Shown here piece after piece: positions 52,276 through 62,956 of a stretch of DNA of 64,000 nucleotides. Location of the stretch: assembly GCA_029783825.1 (NCBI GenBank), contig JAREIK010000502.1, positions 1-64,000 on the forward strand, written 5' to 3'. Both the position numbers and the translations under genes were made by a program. Below the pieces are notes generated by a model, which saw nothing but the letters and a program-made list of their open reading frames with translations, was not told the origin of the DNA and made no database searches. Each line of letters starts with the position of its first letter. The stretch's first letter is position 1. This DNA is from Sapria himalayana (lineage: Eukaryota; Streptophyta; Magnoliopsida; Malpighiales; Rafflesiaceae).

Positions 52276-53130
52276 ATAGGTCATCACATGTTGGCATTAC
52301 TTATTTTTTCACAACATAGCATGGTGGCGTTGTCCACCAGCCCAGCAAGGCACAGTGAGCACAGCAAAGTGCACTGCCATGCCTGACTGTGTTGAACGGC
52401 AATGATGCACAAAAGACAGAAGATTTTAAAGTTTTAAATAATCTAATTTTTTTTATTTTGAATTTTAATTAACTTGTGATTTTAAAATTATTAATATTTT
52501 GAAATTTTTGCATTAGTTTATTCATTGTTATTCTAAATAATAAAAGTTAAATCGTGATTACTTTCTAGTTAGGAGATAAAATCATAATTTTTTTTAGATT
52601 CAATAATTTTGGATGTAGAAGAGAGAGATTAGAAAGAGAGAGAGAATGAAGTTTAAAATACATTTAATCACTCGATATGATATATTTTCCAAAAAGAAGA
52701 AGAGGTCTTTGTGATAATCATCATCACGTGTTTCAGGCCGTTAGATTGGAATTTTTCTGTCCCTGTGGACTTCTTTGATTCATTGCCCACAGGTTCCCAC
52801 AGATGATAGATTAGACATTGTTAGCACTTAGCACTTAGCATGGTGATTGTAACATGTGTAATAACTTTAAGTGATTTGATTTTTCAACTATATGTTATAA
52901 TTGTCACCATTGATATTAATGTGTTCCATAAACTTAAATGATATTAGATTATCTTTGTTACATTGCAACAGTTTTTTTTTGCTTTTTTTATATTTTCTTG
53001 TTCTTCTAAAACTTCTCCCTCAATTCTTCCTCAACAAAAACATTGAAAAAGTGCTATTAAAAAATTAGGTTCTTTTTATGTCATTTTTTTTACTAAAAGA
53101 ACAAGAAAACAATCCATCACATACACTTGT
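52276..53130. other. Spacer, no gene seen
   Basis: A short GC-richer patch at about 52310-52410 ('cagcccagcaaggcacag') may belong to a MITE. The rest is AT-rich, with an AGAGAG run near 52620-52645. Confidence 0.5.
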
Positions 53131-53134
53131 GGTG

Positions 53135-53345
53135 TATGTATGTTTGTGTGTGTGTGTGTGTGTGTGTGTGCATGTGTTTCTTATGAAAGTTTTGAAACTT
53201 GAAAATAAAACTCAATTCACTTAGGTAGATGTTTTGATGGAAAGAAATATGGATATATATATATATATGCTTACTTACATGCATGCATATTGTGTGTGTG
53301 TGTGTGTGTGTGTGTGATTCTCATAGATTTAAGGAGTAATTATGT
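53135..53345. repeat. (TG)n microsatellite tracts
   Basis: Two tracts of pure TG, at about 53147-53170 and 53291-53316, separated by about 120 bp with (TA)n at 53253-53268. Confidence 0.85.
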
Positions 53346-53864
53346 GTAAATATGAATATAAAGTGCATATACATTTTGTAAGAGTTGTGTTTTACAAATA
53401 GAATATTTTTTAATATATATATATCAAGTGAAAATGTTAACAAATCATTTGGGTAATAATAAATGGGAAAATTATACTTGATTTAGGAAAATAAATAATT
53501 AATGTTTAGTGGTACTAATTATACCAATTTATTTTTGTCCCACTCAAACCTAGCTCATCTTATCTTTTGGGTCATTTATAAATTTTGAGGGTCAGGGGTT
53601 TTAGAAGGTAAGATACTCGTACTAACAATATTGTGTCACAACTAATAAAAAAAAAAGTATGTTTATGTATCCCAAATAGAAATTATATTTGTTTTTTTAA
53701 TTAAAAAAATTAATATTTCTTACAACAAATTGAAAAAATAATAATATCTCGGTGTATTGAAAATAATCAACCTGATTCTATCATTTATCATTATATGTAT
53801 GTATGTATGTATCTAAAAAAATCGGTAACCCTCTTTTAAAAAAATATATAAAAGAAAGACTATG

Positions 53865-53947
53865 GGTAATGGGTTAGATTAGATAAGAATCCAACTTGCT
53901 TTTTATAAAAATCAAAAATATTTTATAATTTATATTTCTTATTTTTA

Positions 53948-53978
<31 letters not shown>

Positions 53979-54150
53979 ATGTATGTTCTATATATATATT
54001 GTTTATATACAATATATATGTGGTAAGTATATGTATATATATATACACTATGGGTCAGATTAAATAGGAATCCAACTTGCATTTTTTATAAAAATCAAAA
54101 ATATTATTTAATTTTTATTTTCTTATTTTTATATTATACATATAAATAAA
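53865..54150 (+). repeat. Tandem duplication, about 180-bp period
   Basis: 'gactatgggtaatgggttag' followed by 'aatccaacttgc' and 'ataaaaatcaaaaatatt' at about 53862-53940 recurs at about 54047-54125. Each copy is followed by (TA)n and GTAT repeats of changing length. Confidence 0.72.
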
Positions 54151-54572
54151 TCATATATATACGATATATACAATATACATACATACATACATACTTATAT
54201 ATATATATATATATTGTGTGCATGTGTATATCTATATATATTGTGTTTGTGTGTGCATATTTATATATATATATAATTTATATATACATATATATATACA
54301 ATAGATCTATATGCATACAGTGTGTGTGTATGAACAATATATATCAAAAAAATAAAAACCATCCAGAAACGAAGTAATAGGGCATACTTTTCTTTTGATA
54401 CCCGACTAGAGTTCTTCAAACTGATGAAAAAGATGGAGATGGAATCACATGCACTAGCATGGAAAGATTAGTGCGCATAGTTTTGTGTTGCATATGATTA
54501 TTGCTGAGCAATCACATGAGTTCTATGTGAATTGCATTACATGATCAGAATCAAATTAATGGAATGACTTAC

Positions 54573-54725
54573 CGGTAAAAGATGACTACATTCTGATAAA
54601 TCTCTTTCTGATCGGCATCACAACCATGCACGTTGCGGAGAGAGAAGTTTTGTCTTCCAGAGGCCCCCTCAAGAATCGAAGCCAGTTGGAGTTGTGGTGA
54701 GGGTTTATAGATAAGGTGAGATAAA
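54573..54725 (-). pseudogene. Exon-like segment with consensus splice sites, unidentified gene
   Basis: On the minus strand an acceptor 'tgcttctgtag' precedes 153 bp that are open in one frame and end at TACCG followed by a strong donor GTAAGT. The reading includes 'LIYKPSPQLQLASILEG' and 'VHGCDADQKEIYQNVVIFYR'. This frame fits both splice sites better than the ATG-started 61-codon frame at 54586-54771. I do not recognise the protein. Composition is far less AT-rich than the flanks. No further exons are apparent nearby, so it is probably another captured fragment. Confidence 0.45.
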
Positions 54726-54859
54726 CTACAGAAGCAAACACCGAGCCTCTTGGAGATGCTCTTAAGCGCATGTTAGAGTTGAAATTTATATATTTGTAAA
54801 CTTCATTTTTTTATACATATATGTATAAAATATGAACTATATATAACTAAATAAACAAT

Positions 54860-55139
54860 AAATAATTATATTTACATAAAGACTCATTTTTCAATTCATT
54901 TATTTATACATATATGTTAAAGTTGAATTGATGATAAATCTCTTTCTGATATATTTTCAAAGATTTACATATATTTACATAAAGTCTCATTTTTTTCAAT
55001 TCATTTTTTTATACATAAAGATTCATTTTTCAATTAATTTTAGGATTTACATATAGTTATATATTTTTATACATCTATATTTATTACATATATATAGATT
55101 TACATATATGTATAGATAGCTAAATAAATAATAAATAAT
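54860..55139 (+). repeat. Short interspersed 'cataaagactcatttttcaatt' repeats
   Basis: The motif 'acataaagactcattttt' or a close variant recurs near 54875, 54973, 55013 and 55146, mixed with 'tttatacatatatgt'. It leads directly into module F. Confidence 0.6.
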
Positions 55140-55825
55140 TATAATACATAAAGACTCATTTTTTTATTTATTATCAAAATATTTTCAACAAAGTTCATGT
55201 GTGTGTAGTAAGGTACACATGAAAAACAAACACCATACAATTTTTTATTATAAAATTAATTAAACAATAAATATATAAACAACTTCAAAAAATAGATGTT
55301 TATCTTTATAACTAGAAAAAAAATCAAATGGCTACAAAATTTACAAACTTCATATAGCAAGACACACAATAAAAGATGATTGGTCTTCAAGCCACAATCC
55401 TAAGTGTTATAAAACACTCTCTATGTTAAAAAATATATCAATATATATATTTTATTGTTATAAATTTTTAAGAATTTATATTAATTTTTATAAAGATAAT
55501 ATGAAATAATTTTAAAGGCATAAAATTTCATATTATTTGATATCATTTATAATTTTAAAATTTTAAAAATTACTTAAAGTGAGAAGATAATTAAAAAAAG
55601 TTATATTTTTTATTTTAATAAAGACTAAATAATAAAAGCTAATAGTAAAAATATTACTCAATTATTTAATTCTTATAAATTTTAGTAGGGGAAAACATGT
55701 ATGTATTTATTTTTAAATATTAATAATTTTCTTTTAAATTTAATAAAAAAATTTAAATTTTTATTATAATTAAATATTTTCAAATTTTGTATTAATTATT
55801 TTTTAAAAAGTTTCCTATAATCATA
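55140..55825 (+). repeat. Module F, direct copy
   Basis: Aligns with the reverse complement of 17341-18040 over its full length. Here it lies about 500 bp upstream of CACTA subterminal repeats, which ties the composite family to a CACTA element. Confidence 0.82.
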
Positions 55826-56315
55826 AAATTTTTTTATACATTATAATAATATTAATATTTACTAGTTTATTCGTTAATTCAAATATTTTTGAATATATTT
55901 TTTATTTTATCATACAATGAATTATTTTACATTTATATTAGTATAAATTTTAATGTATGTTAATTTAATTTGTAAAATATTGATAAAAATTAGTATTCTT
56001 ATTGAATTAATTATTTAATGTTACTTTAATACAAAGTATAAAGTTTCTTAATTAAACATTTTAGAAAAATTTTTTGTATAATTTTTTAAAAAATTAATAC
56101 ATCGTAAAAATAGTAATTGTCGTCCTTATTAATATAATTGTTTTTTGTATTTTTATATATTTTAAATTATTTATTTATAATATCCTTTTTTATAATTTTA
56201 CGAGGAGAATGTTTCTTTCAAGGACCACTCATCTATAGACCATTAACATAAATATAATAAACAAAATTAAATAAAATATTAAAACTAATAATAAATTAAA
56301 AAAAATAAATAATTA
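55826..56315. other. AT-rich interior of the presumed CACTA element
   Basis: Very AT-rich, with homopolymers and no coding frame. It separates module F from the subterminal repeats. Confidence 0.5.
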
Positions 56316-56319
56316 AGTA

Positions 56320-57167
56320 TTGTCTCGTAAATTTCATCACTAAATTCGTCCATATGTCTAGGATTTAATTAGAAACAGAAGTTCCGTCTCTAAATTTGTC
56401 GCTATATTCTGGATTTAATTATATAGAGAAGTTTCGTCACTAAATCCATCGATATATTCTAGATTTAATTAGCTGGGGAAGTTCCGTCACTAAAATTCAT
56501 CGATATATTTAGGATAGAATTGGCTAGGGAAATTCTGTCGCTAAAATCAGTCACTATATTCAGTATGTAATTATCTAGAGAAATTATGTCGCTAAATCTT
56601 TTGCTATATTTGGGGATGTAATTAGCTAGTGAAATTACATCGATAAAATCCATCGCTATGGTCCAGAAGTAATTAGTTAGGGAATTACTTCACTGAAATC
56701 TGTCGCTATGTTCCGGATGTAATTAGATATGAAAATTCCATTGCTAAATCCGTCGCTAAATTCCATATTTTATTAGCTAGAAAAATTCCATCACTATATT
56801 CAGGATTTTATTAGCTAGGAAAATTTCGTCGCTAAATCTATTGCTTAATTCCCTGTTTTTCAAGAGTGAAATTTATGAAAAATATTTCATCATTAATCCA
56901 TCACTAATCATTTGCTAAATTCCCCACTTTTATTGAGTAGATTTTATGAAAATATTCTATTGCTAATCCATCGCTAATCCATTGCTAAATTCCCAGCTTT
57001 TCTTGAGCGGAATTTACAAAAAATATTTCATCGCTAATCTGTTGCAAATTTTTAATTCAATGAAAAATCATAAATCCCTTGCTATTCCCTAGGTAATCCC
57101 TCCCAATTTGGCTAGGGATTGATCCCTAGCTAAAATTTTCTAGCTAAATGAACATTTTCTTGTAGTG
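56320..57167 (+). mobile_element. CACTA (En/Spm) element end: subterminal tandem repeats and terminus
   Basis: About ten units of 50-53 bp with the core 'ggatttaattagctaggg', then 'ttccgtcgctaaatc' (56320-56840), are followed by about 75-bp units with 'catcgctaatccatcgctaa' (56850-57040). The segment ends TTTTCTTGTAGTG at 57155-57167, the reverse complement of the canonical CACTACAAGAAAA terminus. The next three bases are TTA, a candidate 3-bp duplication. Subterminal repeats of this kind bind transposase in known CACTA elements. The minus frame at 56465-56653 is repeat translation. Confidence 0.88.
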
Positions 57168-57184
57168 TTACATCTACATGAACA

Positions 57185-58014
57185 TGAACAAAAATATTAT
57201 TATATAGATTAAAAATCGATAGATATATAGATATAACAATATATTGACAGATAGATAGACATTTAGATAGTTATATTGATATATTGAAAAAAAATATATA
57301 GATAGTTAGATATAAAGAAAAATAGATAGACATATAGATATATAGATAAAAAGATAGATAGAAAGATAATAGATGGATAGATAGATAGATAGAAACATAG
57401 ATATCCATATAGATAGATAGATAAAAAGATAGACTGATAGATAGACATACAGATAGATAGATAGACATATAAATTGATAGTTGATAGAAAGATACATAGA
57501 CATATAGATAGATATTAAGATAGACAGAAATATATACAAATAGATACACACATATATAGATAGAGAGATAGATAGATAGATTGAAAGGTAGATTGACAGA
57601 TAGATAGATAGAAAAATATATAAAAAGATAGAGAAAAACATAGATCAATAGATAGATAGACAATTATATAGACAGATAGATTGACAGATTGATAGACAGA
57701 TAAATAGAAAGATAGATAAATAGATAATAGATAGATAGATAGACAGACAAGTAGATATGGAGATAGAAAGATTGATAGATAGATATATAGATAGATAGAT
57801 AGATAGAAAAATAGTTTGACAAATAGAAAGACAAATAGACAGATAGACAAATAGACACATAAATAGATAGAAAGATAGATAAACATTTATATAGACAGAC
57901 ACACAGAATGATAGATAAAAAGTTTGATACACATACTGATAAACAAGTAGATAGATAAATTAATAGTGAGACAGATAGACAGACAGATAGATAGATATAC
58001 ATATAGATAGATAG

Positions 58015-58053
<39 letters not shown>

Positions 58054-59200
58054 TAGATAGATAGATAGATAGATAGATAAAATGATATTAAGATTGATAA
58101 ACATATTGATAGAATGATTGATTAATAAATTGATAGATATAATGATATACTTAATGATAGATTGATAGATAGAAAGATAGATGGATATATAGATAGATAA
58201 ATAGATAGAAAGTTAGATAGAAAGTTAGATAGACAGATATATAGATAGACAAATAGAAAGAAAGAAATAAATATAGTTAGATAGATAGAGATATAGATAT
58301 ATAGATAGATAGATATACATATAGTTAGATAGATTGATAGACATTTTGATAGATATATAGACATATTGAAAAAAAGATCGATATAAAGATTAATAGACGG
58401 ATTGTTAGAAAGATTGATAGATAGATTTATAGATAGATAGATAGTTAGATAGATAGATAGATGATAGATAAATAGATAGATAGAAAAATAGATAGACCGA
58501 TAGATAGATAGATAAATTATTTTTCAAATAGATAGATAGACAGATAGCTAGATAGATAAACAAAAAGATAGATAGATAGGTAAATAGATTGATATACATA
58601 TAGATAGTTAGATTAATATGTTGATAGAAAGATAGATAAATAGATAGATAGATAAACAAGTAGATAGATAGTAGACAAAAAAGATAGATAAATAGATAAA
58701 AATAAAGATAATCAAATAGATTGTTAGATAGATAGATTAATACAAAGATAGATAGACATATAGATAGAAAAATATATAGATAGATAGAGTCACAAATAGA
58801 TATATAGATAGATTGATAAATAGACAGACAAATAGATATATAGAAAAATAGACAAATAGACAGATAGATAGAATAGACAAATAGAAAAAAAAGTAGATAG
58901 ACAGATAGATAGACAAATAGATAGATTAATTGATAGACAGAAAGATATATAGACAGATAGATAGACAAATAGATGATCTATTTGTCTATTAAGATATACA
59001 GGCAGGTAGACAAGTAGGAAGATAGTAAGGCAGGTAGAGAGATAGACACACAAACACACAGATAGATAGACATGTAGATTGATAGTTAGAAAGTCAAACA
59101 AATAAATAAAAATATAGATAGATAGGCAAAAAAAAAGAAAAATAGACAATTAGATAGATAGTTTAATAGACAAATTGATAGATAGGTTGTTAGAAAGATA

Positions 59201-59231
<31 letters not shown>

Positions 59232-59460
59232 AGTTAAATATATATGCACACAGATAGATATAATAAGTCAGTCAAGCAGGTAGATAGATAGATATACAAA
59301 CATACAGATATACAGACATGTAGATAGATAGTCAGAAACTCAAGCAAACAAATTGAAAGATAGATAGACAGACAACAAAAGACAAATAGACATATAAATA
59401 GGCAGTTTGATAGACATTGATAAACAGTTTGATAGAGAGATTAATTGAAAGATTGATAGA
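57185..59460 (-). repeat. Degenerate GATA/TATC satellite, block 4
   Basis: GATA polarity. It contains (AT)n at about 58018-58050. It is squeezed between a CACTA right terminus (57167) and a CACTA-like left terminus (59462), with only about 20 bp of other sequence on the left. Confidence 0.92.
58961..58989. repeat. Perfect 14-bp-arm fold-back inside the satellite
   Basis: ATAGACAAATAGAT (58961-58974), one G, then the exact reverse complement (58976-58989). Polarity reverses only for the length of the right arm, then GATA-type sequence resumes. Confidence 0.85.
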
Positions 59461-59461
59461 C

Positions 59462-60215
59462 CACTATAATAAAAATCCCAAAGAGCTTGGGAATTTTCCT
59501 TAGCACAATGGGCTATTTTTATCGCTAAAGTGGATATAATGATGGAATAATAATGGAACCTTTCCCAAGCTAAAGTGCTCGTTGCTAAAAAATAATGAGG
59601 GAAAGAATCCCTAGCTAAAAAATTTTAGCAACGGAAAATACCCTAGCTAAATTAATAATTTCCCTATCTAATTTTTACATGAATTTGAAGCTTTAGAAAA
59701 TTTCCTAACTAATTTAGCAAAAGAAAAATTCCAAGCTAAATTACCAAGGGAAAATTCCCTAGTTATTTTTATTCAAAAAACTAATTTCACTATTTTATTT
59801 TTTTTTCAAAAAATTTAATTAAATAATTTCATGTTTTTATATTAAATTGAGTAATAATAAAACCTATAAATGATAATTTATAATTAACAAAAATTAAAAT
59901 CAGTTAATATATTATTCTAATACAATATTTTGCATAGTTAAAATAAAAATATAACAAAATTTAATTATATCTTATTTATCAATGTATCTAATGATAGTGT
60001 ATAAAGTTTAATCTATCCATGAAATTGACATTGCTTTCTCTCCCCCAGCTATTCATGTCATCATCTTTATGTTCCGACAAAGCTATCCTAGTTGTGGTAC
60101 ATCATGTCTAGTGAAAAATCCCTTCACTCCTACAAGCTTCATATGGGGAACATTGCAGTATCATATCTGTATGAAATTTAAACTAGTCAATCAAATCAAA
60201 ATAAATAAATAAATA
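59462..60215 (+). mobile_element. CACTA-like left terminus followed by module B
   Basis: Starts CACTATAATAAAAATCCC and has repeated 'ccctagctaaattaat' and 'tcgctaaagt' motifs to about 59770, the same vocabulary as the 57-kb terminus ('gatccctagctaaaa'). Module B follows (about 59780-60215). The terminus differs from the canonical CACTACAAGAAA after the first five bases, so the name rests on the CACTA pentamer, the subterminal motifs and the orientation. Confidence 0.7.
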
Positions 60216-60234
60216 AAGTTATGTTTAGATAAAT

Positions 60235-60690
60235 ATATCATATTGTAGTATATATGTACATTTATATTGTGGTGTATATATACGTATATACTACCATTTC
60301 ACTTGTTAGATAAATTACTACAGTATATTTAAATATATACTATAGTATTATATGTATATTTAAACTGAGTATATATGTACATATATACTGAAGTATTATA
60401 TGTACATATATACTGAGTATATATGCACATATAATATTGTAGAATTATATGTACTTATATACTATAGTATATATGTAGAAATACTCAGTATATATGTACA
60501 TATATACTATAGTATTATACGTACATATATATTCAGTATATACGTATATATATACTCAGTAAATACATACATATGTACTTGGTATATACGTAGATATATA
60601 CTTAGTATATACATATATATATACTCAATATATATTACATATGTATTATAGTATATATGTAAGTATATACTAAAATATTATATGTATATA
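60235..60690. repeat. Hairpin array, composite unit (longest)
   Basis: More than 15 units combining 'gagtatatatgtacatatata' and 'ctatagtatta' types. Many contain the perfect palindrome with half-site AGTATATATGT. The plus frame 60400-60651 is array translation. Confidence 0.82.
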
Positions 60691-61140
60691 TGTATAATCA
60701 CATAGCCTCAGATGACACAAAACTACAACAAATTAGTATTACCCCATTTATACTTCACAAAGATGGCACAAAACTTCACTATCAATATAAATAAGAAATG
60801 CAAAGATTATTTAAATATTGAAAAATATCTATAAAAACTCTTAGAGGAATACCTGGAAGACAAGCCACGAGCCAGGCTTGGTGCATCAAAGTTTGCATCT
60901 TGCCTCCCCGTAACCAGAATTCTCTTCCAGTCCCAAGGTCTATAAGTGTGTTGCTTTGCCCTCAATGACGAAGCTGACAATCTAACAAAAGAACTAACAT
61001 ATGAAATAGAGATAGACCGTCAGTAATTGTAACTATTAAAGAAACAATAAGAAACTTGAACATAGAAAAATATAGCACTCTACCATGCTCATGTGCAACA
61101 CAGGATGATGAAAATATTTTTTGCATAATAATTTTGAATA
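60691..61140 (+). repeat. Module A, direct copy
   Basis: Aligns with the reverse complement of 16840-17290. On the minus strand the exon-like blocks read 'YRPWDWKRILVTGRQDANFD' then APSLARGLSS (about 60855-60960), KYKWGNTNLL (about 60745-60775) and CVAHEHGRVLYFSMFK (about 61055-61110). The second block is also present at 62876-62955. The source gene is not recognised. Confidence 0.75.
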
Positions 61141-61149
61141 AATACATTT

Positions 61150-61445
61150 TACGCAACCCTTGTTTTGCATAGTTAAAACAAAAACATAATAAAATTTTAT
61201 TAAACCTTTTTCATCAATGTATCTAATGACATTACATAAAGTATAATCTATCAGTGAAATTGACGTTCCTTTTTCTCTCCCATCTCCTCTAATCACCATA
61301 TTTCTGCTATGACAAAGTTATCCTAGTCGTGGGGCGTCATGTCTTTTGAAAAATCCCTTCACTTCTACAAGCATCGTATAGGGAACATTATAGTATCATA
61401 TCTGTATGAAAATTAGACCAGTCAATCAATTCAAAAAATAAATAA
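61150..61445 (+). repeat. Module B, copy at 61 kb
   Basis: A second module B within the same element, 1.2 kb after the first. Landmarks are 'catcaatgtatctaatgaca', 'ttacataaagtataatcta' and 'gaaaaatcccttcacttcta'. The 87-codon minus frame 61036-61299 spans modules A and B and is not conserved as a whole. Confidence 0.8.
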
Positions 61446-61464
61446 AAAAAGTTCTATTTTGATA

Positions 61465-61850
61465 AATATATAATACTATAGTATATATGTACATTTATAC
61501 TATAGTGTATATGTACATATATACTAGCATTTCACTAGTTACATATATTACTGTAGTATATATGTACATATAATTATGTAGTATTTTTGTACATTTACTA
61601 TAATATATATGTAGATATACTAAGTATATAAGTACGTTATACTATAGTATATACGTATGTATATACTACATTATATACGTATGTATATACTGTAGTATAT
61701 AAGTATGTATATATTGTAGTATATAAGTACGTATACACTGTAGTATATAAGTACATATATACTATAGTATATAGGTATGTATATAGTATGTATGAACATA
61801 TATACACAGTATGTACGTATAAGAAATATACTAGCATTTCTCTTATTTGC
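61465..61850. repeat. Hairpin array, composite unit
   Basis: 'actatagtatatatgtacat', 'gtatatactgtagtatataa' and related units. It directly abuts the captured NAT10 exon. Confidence 0.8.
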
Positions 61851-61857
61851 ACATATA

Positions 61858-62383
61858 TGAGGAACCTCTCATTGAACCGAGAAACTATTTCAGAGTGAGT
61901 CTCTTTTCTAAATCTCTCATTAACATACTAACATGTCCGGAACAACAGAGACATTCTAATTCAATGATCAAAGAATGCACATCATGTTTTTGTGTAAGTA
62001 AATAATGAGCAATGAAATGTAACTCAACATGACCATGGTACACAAACTCATGAGTGATGGTAGGGTTCGAAGAAGTAAAGTAACTAGACCACAGGCTTCC
62101 ACAATTTCAATCATTCTTGCAAGAATATTTGGAGTTAAGGCTTCAAAACCCTACACAATTGCAAGAGGAAAAAAGGAGTTATTAGTAGTGATGAGAATCT
62201 TAAAAATCGTATCTAAAAAGAAAAGAAAAGTAGAACTCACAAAATACACATGCCATAAGTATTTTCTAGAATTCTTTCAAAATCCTTGTAGAAGCAAAAG
62301 GAAACAATTCTACTTTCAAGAAACAAAGAGAAGGAGTCCGTTTTTTCTGGGTCAATCAGTCCCTTCATCATTAACGTTTTAAT
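61858..62383 (-). pseudogene. Captured NAT10/Kre33 (RNA cytidine acetyltransferase) fragment, three exons with introns
   Basis: Minus-strand exons lie at 62383-62241, 62150-62028 and 61927-61858. The first reads 'LMMKGLIDPEKTDSFSLFL' and 'YKDFERILENTYGMCIL'. The second reads 'FEALTPNILARMIEIVEA' and 'GLVTLLLRTLPSLMSLCTM'. The third reads 'NERFRKETHSEIVSRFNERF'. These follow, in order, the N-terminal DUF1726/TmcA_N region of plant NAT10, which acetylates cytidine in 18S rRNA and tRNA. Introns of about 90 and 100 bp remain, so the capture was from genomic DNA. The acceptors are intact. The exon-2 donor is TT where GT is expected, and about 4 bp seem lost at the exon-1 donor. The Walker and acetyltransferase domains are absent. 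The plus-strand frame 62029-62382 is a shadow of this. Confidence 0.82.
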
Positions 62384-62479
62384 CTACATTGCCAGTTTTC
62401 TCTTGTGGCATCATCATGCAAGCATCAAATTAAGATGGAATTAAAAATCTAGTCAAATTTCTTAGAGATCATGACATCA
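62384..62479. other. Probable remnant of the next upstream intron of the NAT10 fragment
   Basis: On the minus strand this lies just upstream of the acceptor 'tgtag' at 62384-62388. It is T-rich, as expected for intron sequence, and runs to the next hairpin array. Confidence 0.45.
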
Positions 62480-62875
62480 AATTTAGTATATACATACATA
62501 TATACTAAAATATATATGTAAAATATATTAGTGCAATCTATATGTAATATATACTACACTATTTTATGTACCTATATACTCAGTATATCTATATATATAT
62601 TAAGTACATATGATACTGAGTATATATGTACATATATACTATAGTATATATGATACTGAGTATATATGTACATATATACTGTAGTATATATGATACTGAG
62701 TATATATGTACATATATACTGTAGTATATATGATACTGAGTATATATGTACATATATACTATAGTATATATGATATTGAGTATATATGTACATATATACT
62801 ATAGTATATATGATATACAGTATATATGTACATATATACTATAGTATATACATACATATATACACACATAAATAT
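62480..62875. repeat. Hairpin array with six exact 40-bp units
   Basis: From 62611 to 62850 the sequence repeats with an exact 40-bp period (starts 62611, 62651, 62691, 62731, 62771, 62811). Each unit is TGATACTGAG followed by a perfect AT-rich palindrome centred on TGTACA and an 'atagtatata' or 'gtagtatata' connector. The copies differ at very few positions, so this is the youngest array in the window. The minus frame 62572-62793 is array translation. Confidence 0.92.
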
Positions 62876-62955
62876 AATCACATAGCCTCAGATGACACAA
62901 AATTGCAACAAATTAGTATTATCCCATTTATACTTCATAAAGAATGCACATAACT
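62876..62955 (+). repeat. Module A, 5' 80 bp only
   Basis: 'aatcacatagcctcagatga', then 'aacaaattagtattatccca', as at 60694. It stops exactly where BPC-derived sequence begins. Confidence 0.75.
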
Positions 62956-62956
62956 T

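Noticed and set aside
51857..52279. A 140-codon frame with a heptad-like ARIHSKL repeat
   Set aside because: The repeat period equals the 21-bp DNA minisatellite, the upstream half lies inside a MITE-like insertion, and no family is recognised.
57167..59462. Reading 57.2-59.5 kb as the inside of one CACTA element
   Set aside because: The termini face outward from the block (right end on the left, left end on the right), so the satellite lies between two elements.
61036..61299. An 87-codon minus frame spanning modules A and B
   Set aside because: The other copies of A and B do not keep this frame across the junction; only short exon-like blocks inside A are conserved.
62029..62382. A 117-codon Lys/Arg-rich plus-strand frame
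   Set aside because: It is the antisense shadow of the NAT10-derived exons, whose minus-strand reading matches a known family across splice sites.
62480..62875. Regular 40-bp repeats considered as a CRISPR array
   Set aside because: There are no distinct spacers; the whole unit repeats, it is AT-palindromic, there are no cas genes and the context is plant DNA.
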